Assembly: GCA_947377285.1 (NCBI GenBank)
Contig: CANCFT010000008.1
Span: forward strand, 49,386 to 113,385
Length of the DNA stretch: 64,000 nucleotides
Direction: 5' to 3'
From: Bacteriovoracaceae bacterium
GTDB lineage: Bacteria; Bdellovibrionota; Bacteriovoracia; Bacteriovoracales; Bacteriovoracaceae
Shown here: positions 9,008-17,277 of the stretch, in pieces
Numbering within the stretch: the stretch's first letter is position 1
Layout: every line of letters begins with the position of its first letter
Notes under the pieces: model-generated
Told to the model about the DNA's origin: nothing
The model's input: only the letters and a program-made list of their open reading frames with translations
Databases searched by the model: none
Made by a program: the position numbers and the translations under genes

Positions 9008-10567
9008 ATGAATATAGCCGCAATCTTGGCAGCCGTACTTTTTGCCGTAGTAGGTGTTATCGCCGGATACTTTGTTAAAAATGCCCAAGTCCAAAAAGAA
9101 GTTAAAGAAAAAGAAACGAAAGGAAACGATATTGTTGAAAAGGCTAAAAAATATGCCGACGAAATAAAATATAAATCTCGTCAAGAAGCCAAAGAAATAG
9201 CTCGCGAAGAAAAAGAAAAACTAGACCGCGAAATCGCCAATAGAACGAACGAAGTTAAAAATCAAGAACGTGAAGTGGCTAAAAAAGAAGCAACACTTGA
9301 CCGCAAAAATGAAGAGCATGAAAAAGCACTTAAAGTTTTAAAAGATAAAGAAATTGAATTTGAAGTGGCCAGAAAACTTCATGAAGAAGAATCTCGCAGA
9401 ATGCAAAATAAGCAAAATGAGTTCAATGATAAATTAGCTCAAGTCGCTCAAATGACCAAAGAAGAGGCGAAAGTCGAATTAACTCGCGCGATGGAAGAAG
9501 AAGCGAGAGTTGATTTTGGTAAAATCCTTAGACGCCTTGAAGAAGAAACAAAAGAAGAAGCAGAAGCAAAATCAAAAAGAATCGTGGGAATTGCAATCCA
9601 AAGATTTGCGGGTGAATACGTCGGTGAAAAAACAATTGGTTCAGTTGAACTTCCAAGTGATGATGTTAAAGGTCGCTTGATTGGTCGCGAAGGAAGAAAC
9701 ATCCGTGCTTTCGAACAAATTTGTGGTGTCGATTTAATTATCGATGATACTCCTGAAGTGGTTGTCATTTCTTCATTCAATGTTGTGAGAAAAGAAATTG
9801 CTAGAATGGTTATTCAAAAGCTTATTGCTGATGGACGTATCCACCCAGCTAAGATTGAAGAATTTCATGATAAATCAAAAGCGGAAATGGAACGCCAATT
9901 AAGAGATCTTGGTGAAAAAGCTCAAATGGAAATTGGAGTTCACGGGATCCATCCAGAAATTCTTAAACTGATTGGAGCACTTCAGTGGAGAACTTCATAC
10001 ACTCAAAACCAATATCAACATGCTATTGAAGCAGCCTTTATTTGTGGCGCAATGGCCGCAGAACTTGGGCTCAATGTAAAACAAGCACGTCGTGCTGGTC
10101 TTCTTCACGATATTGGAAAAGTTATTGATGCTTCTGCAGAAGGCTCACACGCTGTTATCGGCGCAGACTTTGCTAAAAAATATGGAGAGTCTCCAGATAT
10201 CGTCCATGCCATCAGAGCTCACCATGACGATGAAAAACCAGAATCAGTTTTAGCTCACTTAGTAGCTGCGGCCGATGCACTATCTGGAGCGCGTCCTGGT
10301 GCTAGAAAAGCGATGATGGAATCATATGTTTCTCGATTAACAGATATCGAAGAAATCGTTAATTCATTTGAAGGTGTCTCTAAATCTTATGCCATCTCTG
10401 GTGGACGTGAAGTAAGAGTCTTCGTTGAAAACGATAGAGTCAGTGATGAAGAAACAGTTTTACTTTCTCGCGATATCGCCAAAAAAATCGAAGAAGAAAT
10501 GTCATACCCTGGAACAATTAAAATAACTGTTCTAAGAGAAACAAAGGCTGTTGGGATTGCGAAGTAG
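9008..10567 (+). CDS. rny: Ribonuclease Y
   Basis: 519 residues, the standard length, from an ATG behind AAGGAG. Residues 4-24 form the membrane anchor. Residues about 30-190 are a very charged Lys/Glu coiled coil. A KH RNA-binding domain follows (GRLIGREGRNIRAFEQICGV), then an HD phosphohydrolase domain with HDIGK near residue 372 and a second HD-region pattern AHHDDEKPES. RNase Y is a membrane-bound endonuclease that starts mRNA decay in bacteria. It is the fourth gene of the ftsY-zapA-fau-rny run. Its last codons overlap the next gene. Confidence 0.97.
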   Translation: MNIAAILAAVLFAVVGVIAGYFVKNAQVQKEVKEKETKGNDIVEKAKKYADEIKYKSRQEAKEIAREEKEKLDREIANRTNEVKNQEREVAKKEATLDRKNEEHEKALKVLKDKEIEFEVARKLHEEESRRMQNKQNEFNDKLAQVAQMTKEEAKVELTRAMEEEARVDFGKILRRLEEETKEEAEAKSKRIVGIAIQRFAGEYVGEKTIGSVELPSDDVKGRLIGREGRNIRAFEQICGVDLIIDDTPEVVVISSFNVVRKEIARMVIQKLIADGRIHPAKIEEFHDKSKAEMERQLRDLGEKAQMEIGVHGIHPEILKLIGALQWRTSYTQNQYQHAIEAAFICGAMAAELGLNVKQARRAGLLHDIGKVIDASAEGSHAVIGADFAKKYGESPDIVHAIRAHHDDEKPESVLAHLVAAADALSGARPGARKAMMESYVSRLTDIEEIVNSFEGVSKSYAISGGREVRVFVENDRVSDEETVLLSRDIAKKIEEEMSYPGTIKITVLRETKAVGIAK

Positions 10568-11243
10568 CGAATACGCATTAGTCACTGGCTCTTCATCGGG
10601 CCTTGGATATGAAATGGCCCAATTCCTTTTGGAGGAGGGCTATAGCGTAATTGGCGTAAGCCGGCGTGGGACAACATTAGATCATCCAAACTTTATTGAT
10701 ATTCTTTGTGATATTCGTGAAGAAGGTGCTGTTGAAGAAATGTATGAACTTATCGCAGGTCATACAGACGCTCTTCATATCATTATCTTAAACGCAGGTA
10801 TTTTTGAAATGTCTCCTTTAGTAGAAACCTCCACTAAAGAATTCAACGATCATCTCTCTACAAATGTAGTAGGTGCTTTTCATATTCTAAAACATGCAAT
10901 TGATTTTTTAGTTGAAGACCAAACTCATATTATTACGATTTCTTCTATTGCTGCCAAAAAAGGTTTAGGGAGTATGTCTGCTTATAGTGCATCTAAATTT
11001 GCACTCAACGGAATGATCGACTCACTTCGCGAAGAGTGGGAACATTTAAATGTGCGCTTTTCGACACTTATGCCAGGGGCCATCCTTACGCCAATTTGGG
11101 ATAATGTCGAAGAAGAATTGCCAAGTGACCAGATGATGTCCATGTCTGACTTTATGCATGTTTTTCAAATGGTAGTTAGTAGTCCATCACATATGCAATT
11201 TCCTGAATTAATGTTTTTGCATAAGGGCGGAGTTTTTAAATGA
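10551..11243 (+). CDS. Short-chain dehydrogenase/reductase (SDR)
   Basis: A 230-residue classical SDR. The cofactor loop TGSSSGLG lies near residue 12, the structural NAG (LNAGI) near 83, the catalytic Ser in TISSIAAKKG near 131 and the active-site YSASK near 142. It probably oxidises or reduces a small alcohol or carbonyl using NAD(P)H; the substrate cannot be read from sequence. The start is taken as TTG at 10551, inside the end of rny (17-nt overlap), with AAAGG just upstream. A TTG two codons later is an alternative. It overlaps the following membrane-protein gene by 4 nt, so translation is probably coupled. Confidence 0.88.
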   Translation: MGLRSSEYALVTGSSSGLGYEMAQFLLEEGYSVIGVSRRGTTLDHPNFIDILCDIREEGAVEEMYELIAGHTDALHIIILNAGIFEMSPLVETSTKEFNDHLSTNVVGAFHILKHAIDFLVEDQTHIITISSIAAKKGLGSMSAYSASKFALNGMIDSLREEWEHLNVRFSTLMPGAILTPIWDNVEEELPSDQMMSMSDFMHVFQMVVSSPSHMQFPELMFLHKGGVFK

Positions 11244-11737
11244 AGAAGGCTTGGGGGAAATTATCAATTCTCGCCCAATACTACAGTCTTTCAATGTTCA
11301 GTTTTTTTCTTTGCTGGTCAATTCTTTCATTATTAAATACCGAATTTATTAATTCTCTCTTTTTTACTATGTCTTTTGTTTGGCATTTCACTCTAATGAC
11401 ACCAGGGTTGAAAGATAAAATGCTGACTAAAAATCAGAAATTTTCTTTTATTAATGTGGTAGTAAGAATAAATTATTATTTCCAAGTTTTTATAAAGATT
11501 AATAAAACACCATTTGGCCCGGCAATCGTTCGTGCCATTTCACCAATGTTATTTACTTTGTTTTTAATGATTGTTGGTGGCAGTGGTAATGCTGTGTTTA
11601 CGTTATTAGGGTCTGTCTGTTTTGAATTGACCCATTATTTACTAACAAATAAATGTCTTTCAAAAATTACTTCAACACTGCCAGTCGATCTTGAAATTCC
11701 GCCAGAGATACCGAACGCAGAAAATTTCCACGAATAA
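11240..11737 (+). CDS. Membrane protein of unknown function
   Basis: 165 residues starting in an ATGA overlap with the SDR stop. Three or four hydrophobic stretches are visible (LSMFSFFLCWSILSLL, FINSLFFTMSFVWHF, IVRAISPMLFTLFLMIVGG, AVFTLLGSVCFELTHYLL), so it is an integral membrane protein. No family is recognised. The 3' end runs 71 nt into the dus gene, which is on the opposite strand; the overlapped C-terminal part is Pro/Glu-rich and probably tolerant to change. Co-transcription with the SDR suggests a linked role, which is inference. Confidence 0.75.
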   Translation: MKKAWGKLSILAQYYSLSMFSFFLCWSILSLLNTEFINSLFFTMSFVWHFTLMTPGLKDKMLTKNQKFSFINVVVRINYYFQVFIKINKTPFGPAIVRAISPMLFTLFLMIVGGSGNAVFTLLGSVCFELTHYLLTNKCLSKITSTLPVDLEIPPEIPNAENFHE

Positions 11738-12659
11738 TTTCAAAATCTTCATAATCATCGAAAAGATTTCGTGAAAAAGATTTAAATCTTTTTAAAATTA
11801 AATTATCTGCCCAACCAATTTCTCTGTACTCTAACAAAAGTGCATCAAAATATTGATCGAGGTATTTTTTTCTCTCAAATAAAAGGTAGGTCTCGTCGAT
11901 ATGTCCATCTTCATCCAAATACTCTTTATAAATTTTAGCAAGCCATGGAGTCTTGAGTGCACTCCTTCCAAACATAACAGAGTGGCATTTGGTTTCTTGA
12001 AATATTTTTTCAATATCTTCTACTACCCAAATATCACCGTTACCAATTAGAGGAATATTTACTTCCGCTACTGCCTTCGCGATATAATTCCAATCTGCAG
12101 TACCTTTATAAAGTTGATCCCTCGTGCGTGCATGGAGTGTAATAGCTTCAACACCTTCATCTTGGATAAGTTTTAATGTATCCGAAAAATTAATGTCATC
12201 TCGGTAACCAATCCTCATTTTAACACTAAATTTTCCGTTGAAATTATTTCGGATTGTTTGCAAAACAGTTTTAAGTGCTTTGTGATCTGATAAAAGATAA
12301 GCACCACCGAAATGAGAGTTTACTTTTTTAGAGGGACATCCAAGATTGAGATCTAAATGATGAATCTTCATCGATTCTAAAATTTCTACAACCATCAATG
12401 TTTGGGCTCGTGGAGTGGTTAGTATTTGGAATGAATTTTTTTTTCTCCACAACTCGTTGGCGTAAATTCTTGGCCCATAGTGTTCCATAACCATTTTTTC
12501 ACTGATTTTTCCCACAGTGGGAACTCGTAAAAAATCAGTAAAAAATTGATCCCATTCTGGAAATGTTTTAAGTATCGCAATCCGGTAAGGCTCATCTGTA
12601 ATGCCTTCCATTGGAGCAAAGAGTAGGGATTTTTGGGGAAACACATCGAATTTATTCAT
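11667..12659 (-). CDS. dus: tRNA-dihydrouridine synthase
   Basis: About 330 residues of a flavin-dependent Dus enzyme. Features are the N-terminal LLFAPMEGITDEPYR (family PMAGVTD-like), the substrate Cys loop LNLGCPSKKV near residue 95, SVKMRIGYRD, ITLHARTRDQLYKG (family H(A/G)RT) and IGNGDIW, plus FGRSALKTPW near the flavin phosphate site. It reduces specific uridines of tRNA to dihydrouridine using NADPH and FMN. The start is placed at the ATG at 12659; an in-frame TTG at 12677 would add six residues. It is transcribed divergently from the Nudix gene, with 23 nt between start codons. Confidence 0.93.
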   Translation of the reverse strand: MNKFDVFPQKSLLFAPMEGITDEPYRIAILKTFPEWDQFFTDFLRVPTVGKISEKMVMEHYGPRIYANELWRKKNSFQILTTPRAQTLMVVEILESMKIHHLDLNLGCPSKKVNSHFGGAYLLSDHKALKTVLQTIRNNFNGKFSVKMRIGYRDDINFSDTLKLIQDEGVEAITLHARTRDQLYKGTADWNYIAKAVAEVNIPLIGNGDIWVVEDIEKIFQETKCHSVMFGRSALKTPWLAKIYKEYLDEDGHIDETYLLFERKKYLDQYFDALLLEYREIGWADNLILKRFKSFSRNLFDDYEDFEIIRGNFLRSVSLAEFQDRLAVLK

Positions 12660-12682
12660 TGAACGTGTTAGTATCAAAAATT

Positions 12683-13147
12683 ATGACGAAAAAAAACCTC
12701 ATTGTGTCTGTGGCCATTTTTTTAAAAGAGATTACCGCCGAAAGCTTTAAAGTCTGGGTCCAAGTGCGCTTAGAAGCCGGTCCTCTGTATGGACTTTTAG
12801 AATTCCCCGGGGGAAAGATTGAAGTTGGTGAAACGCCTGAAACTGCAGCAAGACGAGAGGTCTTGGAAGAAGTGGGAGTTGAAATTCCTAGTGCTTCCCC
12901 AGTTATTTTATTTAAATATCAAGATTACAGTACCGACCTTAAAAATCTTTGTTTATTTGTCTTTCTTTCAAATTTCGACCAATTGCCTCCTGAAAAAGGT
13001 CAATGGTTGGAAATATTTTATGGTGATAAATCTGCTCCTTTTCAAGGAAAAATTCCTCCTATTAACCATGTCATTCTTGATGATTTGGCGGTATACCTTC
13101 AGTCTCAATATAACGCAGGAATGATTGGCTCTTTATGGCAAATATAA
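12683..13147 (+). CDS. Nudix hydrolase, MutT-like
   Basis: About 154 residues from the ATG at 12683. The Nudix box is complete around residues 40-62: GGKIEVGETPETAARREVLE followed by EVGV, matching G-x5-E-x7-R-E-U-x-E-E-x-G-U. The size and the preceding GPLYGLLEFPGG resemble MutT/NudG-type (d)NTP pyrophosphatases that remove damaged nucleotides; the exact substrate is not determined by sequence. An in-frame ATG at 12611 lies inside the 5' region of dus and is not needed for the fold. The gene overlaps the next membrane-protein gene by 13 nt. Confidence 0.9.
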   Translation: MTKKNLIVSVAIFLKEITAESFKVWVQVRLEAGPLYGLLEFPGGKIEVGETPETAARREVLEEVGVEIPSASPVILFKYQDYSTDLKNLCLFVFLSNFDQLPPEKGQWLEIFYGDKSAPFQGKIPPINHVILDDLAVYLQSQYNAGMIGSLWQI

Positions 13148-13902
13148 AAGAAATTGCAGAATTTTTTCTTATCTCGGTTGCATGGACCCTTACACTTTTT
13201 TCTCCGATCGCATCTTCTAAACTTACGGGTAATGGATTTATCAAGCTTTTAACAAATGTTTCAATTGGTTCTTTAGCAATTGCTTTAGTTATTAACTTTA
13301 TTTCACATGACTCACTTTTAAGTTATGCCCTTACTTTGAAAATGATTTCACTTGTGGCATTAGTGGCAACAACTCTTTTTCACCGCGATGAAAAATCTCT
13401 TTTTATGTGGATTCTTTATACCGTGATTGTCGTGGCCTTAGGTTTTCATATTATTCTGTTTTCGCCGATTTTCATGAATGCAATATTTCTTTTTTCATCT
13501 GCTCTTTTATTAGGAATTATTCTTTATTCAATGGTGCTTGGTCATTGGTATTTAGTTGTCCCAAAGCTAAGTGAAAAACCGCTAAAAATATCGGCCATTT
13601 TTCTTTGGATCATTTTAGGTTCTAAAATAGCTTTGAGTTTAATAGCAACCTATAAACATTTCGATTTTTTTGAGCAACAAACAACTCTTGGTGCTGGATA
13701 TGCCTTTAATTGGATGCTTTTAACTATGAGATTGGCTTTTGGTTATGTAGTCATCCTGGGAATGAGTTTATTTAATTGGAAACTTGTGAGCATGAGATCA
13801 ATTCAAAGTTCAACGGGAATTTTGTATGCCATGACCTTTTTTATTTTTGTTGGCGAGTTAGTTTCAAATTATATATTTTTTAATTTTGGGTTATATATAT
13901 GA
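13135..13902 (+). CDS. Polytopic membrane protein of unknown function
   Basis: 255 residues with about seven hydrophobic segments, from FFLISVAWTLTLFSPIA at the N-terminus to ILYAMTFFIFVGELVSNYIFF near the end. A conspicuous segment near residue 140, SMVLGHWYLVVPKL, looks like a conserved intramembrane motif with a His and a Trp, but I cannot name the family. It overlaps the Nudix gene start-to-stop by 13 nt and the following zinc-ribbon gene by 4 nt, so the three are probably one operon. Function unknown. Confidence 0.8.
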   Translation: MANIKEIAEFFLISVAWTLTLFSPIASSKLTGNGFIKLLTNVSIGSLAIALVINFISHDSLLSYALTLKMISLVALVATTLFHRDEKSLFMWILYTVIVVALGFHIILFSPIFMNAIFLFSSALLLGIILYSMVLGHWYLVVPKLSEKPLKISAIFLWIILGSKIALSLIATYKHFDFFEQQTTLGAGYAFNWMLLTMRLAFGYVVILGMSLFNWKLVSMRSIQSSTGILYAMTFFIFVGELVSNYIFFNFGLYI

Positions 13903-14378
13903 TGACAGTGCATTTTACCTGTAAAGGTTGTGGATCAGGGATTCACGTTTATCCTTCACTAGATGCTGGAGCGGTGAAGTGTGAAGTTTGTCAACTTGAA
14001 CAAGTTGTTCACTTTGATCAAAATCATATAGAGGGGAATTTAAAAGATTGTCCTGCTTGTGCACGTAAAGATTTTTACTCACAAAAAGATTTTAATCGAA
14101 AGCTTGGAGTTATTATTTTTGTGATAGCAGCATTGATCTCCACAGCAATGCTTTGGAAAGGAATGGGGCCGCAATGGTATTTAAGTACCTTTATCGTTCT
14201 TTATGCTTTGGATTTTTTCTTATTTCGAAGACTCAATATGATTGCCATTTGTTATAAATGTGAAACCATCTTTCGTGATGTGAAGAACATAAGAGAAATT
14301 CCTGGCTATGATCACGAAATGCATGATCGAATTGTTTATTCAGATCATGACTTCAAAGGAAAACCTTCAGGACATTAA
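13899..14378 (+). CDS. Zinc-ribbon membrane protein of unknown function
   Basis: 159 residues starting in an ATGA overlap with the previous gene. It contains CxxC pairs at CKGCGSG and CEVCQLEQ (one zinc ribbon), CPACARKD in the middle, and CYKCETIF after the membrane part, so two zinc sites are likely. Two hydrophobic helices lie between (LGVIIFVIAALISTAMLW and WYLSTFIVLYALDFFLF). The zinc sites would face the cytoplasm on both sides of a hairpin membrane anchor. No named family is recognised. It is the last gene of the Nudix-membrane protein set. Confidence 0.8.
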   Translation: MMTVHFTCKGCGSGIHVYPSLDAGAVKCEVCQLEQVVHFDQNHIEGNLKDCPACARKDFYSQKDFNRKLGVIIFVIAALISTAMLWKGMGPQWYLSTFIVLYALDFFLFRRLNMIAICYKCETIFRDVKNIREIPGYDHEMHDRIVYSDHDFKGKPSGH

Positions 14379-14408
14379 ACATCCTAAGTGCTTGAAAATA
14401 CTTGATGA

Positions 14409-14438
14409 TTGGACAAGGATTTTTCTTTGGTGTAAAAT
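14409..14438 (+). promoter_or_regulatory. Candidate sigma-70 promoter for the CorC-like gene
   Basis: TTGGAC (14409-14414) and TAAAAT (14433-14438) with an 18-bp spacer lie upstream of the CorC/HlyC-like gene. Position and match are reasonable, but AT-rich intergenic DNA produces such matches by chance. Confidence 0.4.
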
Positions 14439-14490
14439 TATTGCTTGAACTCATTTTATTGAGCGCTATTGAATTAACAAGGATTTATCC

Positions 14491-15870
14491 ATCGAACCCC
14501 CCCTAGAACTAAGTAATACTTCATTAGAATTTTTCTTTCTTTTTATCTGCTTTGTCACAACTGCATTTTTCTCTGCAGCTGAAGCTGCCCTACTTTCGAT
14601 TGGAGCAGACCGCGCTCGCCAATTAATTGAAGAAGGTGGACCTAAAGGAAAGGCCATGGCCTTTATGATTTTGAGACCATCAGAATTGCTTTCAACGATT
14701 TTAGTTGGGAACAGCATCGCAAATATTTTAGCAGGTTCATTAACAACCTCTTTGACCACTGCCTATACTGGAAGTCATATTGTAGGCCTTGCCCTTGGGG
14801 CCACGACAATTATCATCATTATTTTTGGTGAAATTTTACCTAAGACTATTGGACGAAATCACGCAGAAAAATTTTCAGTTTTTGCCATTCGTTCGTTGCA
14901 GATTTTATTTTATCTTCTCTACCCAGCTATTAAATCGATCGTGTGGTTTATCAATACAATTCTAGGCGAAAATGCTGAAGTCACAGGACGAATGGTGACT
15001 AGAGACGATATTGAATTCATGATTAGTAAGGCAGAAAAAGAAAAAACCATGGATTCAAAACAGATTGATTTACTCTCATCTATTTTAGAATTTCCCATGA
15101 TCAAAGTGAAAGACATTATGATTTCACGAATGAGAGTCAATTATATTCAAGTTAAAATGAACTTTTTGGAAATGATGGCTTATGCAAGAGAAACTGGTAA
15201 TAGCCGTTATCCAGTGTGCAATGGAGAGTTGGAAAATATCGTAGGCTTTCTACATGTGAAAGACTTAGCTTTTGTGAGTGACGAAGAAAAAGCGAATTTT
15301 CATATTGAGAAATTATTAAAACCACCATTTTTTGTCTACGAACATATGAAGATTCAATCAGTCTTTGATCATATGAATAGAAAAAAAGTTCATTTGGCCT
15401 TAGTGAAAGATGAAAATGGGACAGTCGTTGGGATTGTTACCCTCGAAGATATTATTGAAGAAATTTTCGGCGAAATTAATGATGAACATGATGACGTTGA
15501 AGAAAATGAAAAGCACTTAGAAGAAGCCAATTTGATAGATGGTATCGACGTTGATGGTGATATTTCGCTTAGAGAACTTCATAGTGATTACGATATTAAA
15601 ATTCCTCTCAATGATAATTACTCATCTCTTTCGGGATTTTTACTCGATATGTTGGGTAATACTTTTCCAGAACAAGGACAAATAATAGTTTGGGAAGGAT
15701 TATCTTTTGATCTTGAAGTTGTAGAAGAGCATGTTATCAAGCAAGTCCGAATTAAAGATGTTGATGGAGAAAAGCATATTTTTTCCAAAAAACAACACGC
15801 TGAACTTGTAGAGCTCAGTGATCTAGAAGCTACAAATCAAATTCATAGCAAAGATTACTCTGAAAAATAA
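14491..15870 (+). CDS. CorC/HlyC-family membrane protein (DUF21, CBS pair, CorC_HlyC domain)
   Basis: The full domain order is present: an N-terminal DUF21 membrane domain with FFSAAEAALLSIGADRARQL and LLSTILVGNSIANI, a tandem CBS pair (RYPVCNGELENIVGFLHVKD ... GTVVGIVTLEDIIEEIFGEI), and a C-terminal CorC_HlyC domain (LSGFLLDMLG...GQIIVWEGL). Members are linked to ion transport or resistance, for example magnesium/cobalt efflux. The first ATG (14656) would cut off the start of DUF21. The frame is open back to a stop at 14470, and the only well-placed ribosome site (AAGGA, 14479-14483) points to an ATC at 14491. The start is therefore probably non-standard, or the ATC is a base error for ATG. 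Confidence 0.85.
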   Translation: MEPPLELSNTSLEFFFLFICFVTTAFFSAAEAALLSIGADRARQLIEEGGPKGKAMAFMILRPSELLSTILVGNSIANILAGSLTTSLTTAYTGSHIVGLALGATTIIIIIFGEILPKTIGRNHAEKFSVFAIRSLQILFYLLYPAIKSIVWFINTILGENAEVTGRMVTRDDIEFMISKAEKEKTMDSKQIDLLSSILEFPMIKVKDIMISRMRVNYIQVKMNFLEMMAYARETGNSRYPVCNGELENIVGFLHVKDLAFVSDEEKANFHIEKLLKPPFFVYEHMKIQSVFDHMNRKKVHLALVKDENGTVVGIVTLEDIIEEIFGEINDEHDDVEENEKHLEEANLIDGIDVDGDISLRELHSDYDIKIPLNDNYSSLSGFLLDMLGNTFPEQGQIIVWEGLSFDLEVVEEHVIKQVRIKDVDGEKHIFSKKQHAELVELSDLEATNQIHSKDYSEK

Positions 15871-15881
15871 AAGGATTCAAA

Positions 15882-16859
15882 GTGAAAATAGTTGATGTCG
15901 CAGTCATCGGTGGTGGATCTGCTGGAGTCATGGCGGCCATTCGCACAGTTCTCAATAATGACGAGTGTTTATTTTTTCCCGGAACAGCTCAAAATAAAAA
16001 ACGCTCACGGGCTTTTTGGGTGACGGCCGTTGAAAATATGCCGGCCCATTTACATTATAAAAAAGGCATCGAAGAGCCCAATAAAATTTCACTTGATTGG
16101 TTAACTCAGAGTGAGTTTTCTCACCAATTTCATTGGCATAAAAATCGTGGTATCACTAAAATTTCTCAGTCACTAGAAGGTATTTTTACTCTTACAGATG
16201 ATAAAGGTCATGAGTATCATTCTCGTTATGTAATTTTATGTACAGGGGTGATGGATGTTCAGCCTAAAATTAATGGTTCAATAGAACCAATCTTTGCTTA
16301 TGCCAATACTCAATTGATTGATTATTGCTTGCGTTGTGATGGCCATCACGTGCTAAATAAAAAAGTGGCAATCATCGGACACACAAGCAGTGCTGCTTGG
16401 GTTGGAATAATGCTTTACGAGCGATACCTAACTCCATCGATGACCATTCTTACTAATGGAGAAGTTCCTCAGTTTGATGATGATGTCTTAAAAATTATGA
16501 ATAACTACGGTTTTAAAATCATTACAGAAAATATTGAACGCATTAGTGGAGATGCTAAAAATAAAAAGCTAGATATGTTTGAAACCAAAAATCATAAAGC
16601 TGAAGCTGATTTTGCTTTTGTTGCTTTAGGAATGGTTGTTTATAATGAATTGGCAAAAATGCTTGGAGCCAATCTTGATGAACGTGGATTCGTAGTCACT
16701 GATTCTAAAGGTAAATCGACTATTGAAGGACTTTATGTGGCAGGAGACCTGAGGGCCAATACCAAAAAACAAATTTATACAGCTTGGGATACGGCCGTCG
16801 ATTCTGCCGATGAAATCAATATGATTATTCGTAGAAAAAAACGGAACTCACTATTTTAA
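15882..16859 (+). CDS. Thioredoxin-reductase-like FAD/NAD(P) oxidoreductase
   Basis: 325 residues from GTG with AAAGGA upstream, 11 nt after the CorC-like gene. The FAD Rossmann motif IGGGSAG is at residues 9-15, the second nucleotide-binding region reads KVAIIGHTSSAAWVG near 167, and the C-terminal FAD motif is GLYVAGDLR. A CLRCDG segment near residue 151 matches the position of the redox CxxC of thioredoxin reductase (CATCDG). The usual GxGxxA of the NADPH site is degenerate (IGHTSS), so the pyridine cofactor is uncertain. It may be a specialised low-molecular-weight reductase rather than the housekeeping TrxB. Its end overlaps the convergent ferredoxin gene by 9 nt. Confidence 0.85.
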   Translation: MKIVDVAVIGGGSAGVMAAIRTVLNNDECLFFPGTAQNKKRSRAFWVTAVENMPAHLHYKKGIEEPNKISLDWLTQSEFSHQFHWHKNRGITKISQSLEGIFTLTDDKGHEYHSRYVILCTGVMDVQPKINGSIEPIFAYANTQLIDYCLRCDGHHVLNKKVAIIGHTSSAAWVGIMLYERYLTPSMTILTNGEVPQFDDDVLKIMNNYGFKIITENIERISGDAKNKKLDMFETKNHKAEADFAFVALGMVVYNELAKMLGANLDERGFVVTDSKGKSTIEGLYVAGDLRANTKKQIYTAWDTAVDSADEINMIIRRKKRNSLF

Positions 16860-17183
16860 AATTGAAATTGTCACATCACCTAAAACTTTTGCCCGGCAAG
16901 ACAAGCGGATGGACTTGTTGGCCACTAAGTCAGATCGATTAGTTTCACAATAATTTTTAACAATTGATTCTACCGTGTCTGTTTCTACGGCACCAAGTAA
17001 TGATAAATTCTGAGCACCTTTAATCACAATAATTCGACACGAACCACATGAGCCCGCCAGGCAGCCGTGTGGCAAGATAAACCCTAGGTTTTCAAGCTCA
17101 TCAAATAGGATTTTCCCCTCTGATACATCAAATTGACGATCAGCTTCATTTGAGAGGGAACTACGAACTAACACGGTGGGCAT
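16851..17183 (-). CDS. [2Fe-2S] ferredoxin
   Basis: 110 residues from an ATG at 17183 behind AAGGAT. The plant-type ferredoxin cluster motif is visible: C-x4-C-x2-C in HGCLAGSCGSCRIIVIKG near residue 40, and the fourth ligand in IRLSCRAKVLG near residue 97. It should carry one electron on a [2Fe-2S] cluster in the cytoplasm. Upstream in-frame codons exist, but the Shine-Dalgarno and the domain boundary support this start. It converges on the flavoprotein gene and is divergent from the leucine dehydrogenase gene. The redox partner is not known. Confidence 0.9.
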   Translation of the reverse strand: MPTVLVRSSLSNEADRQFDVSEGKILFDELENLGFILPHGCLAGSCGSCRIIVIKGAQNLSLLGAVETDTVESIVKNYCETNRSDLVANKSIRLSCRAKVLGDVTISILK

Positions 17184-17277
17184 ATTTATTTTATCCTTCA
17201 GCGAATAGTATCTTTTCGATTGTAAAATAATTGTAAAACACGATGCAAAATTATCCAACTTTAAAGTGAGGAAGCCA

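Noticed and set aside
14473..14475. ATT as start of the CorC-like gene
   Set aside because: It lies before the only plausible ribosome-binding site; the ATC at 14491 is better placed.
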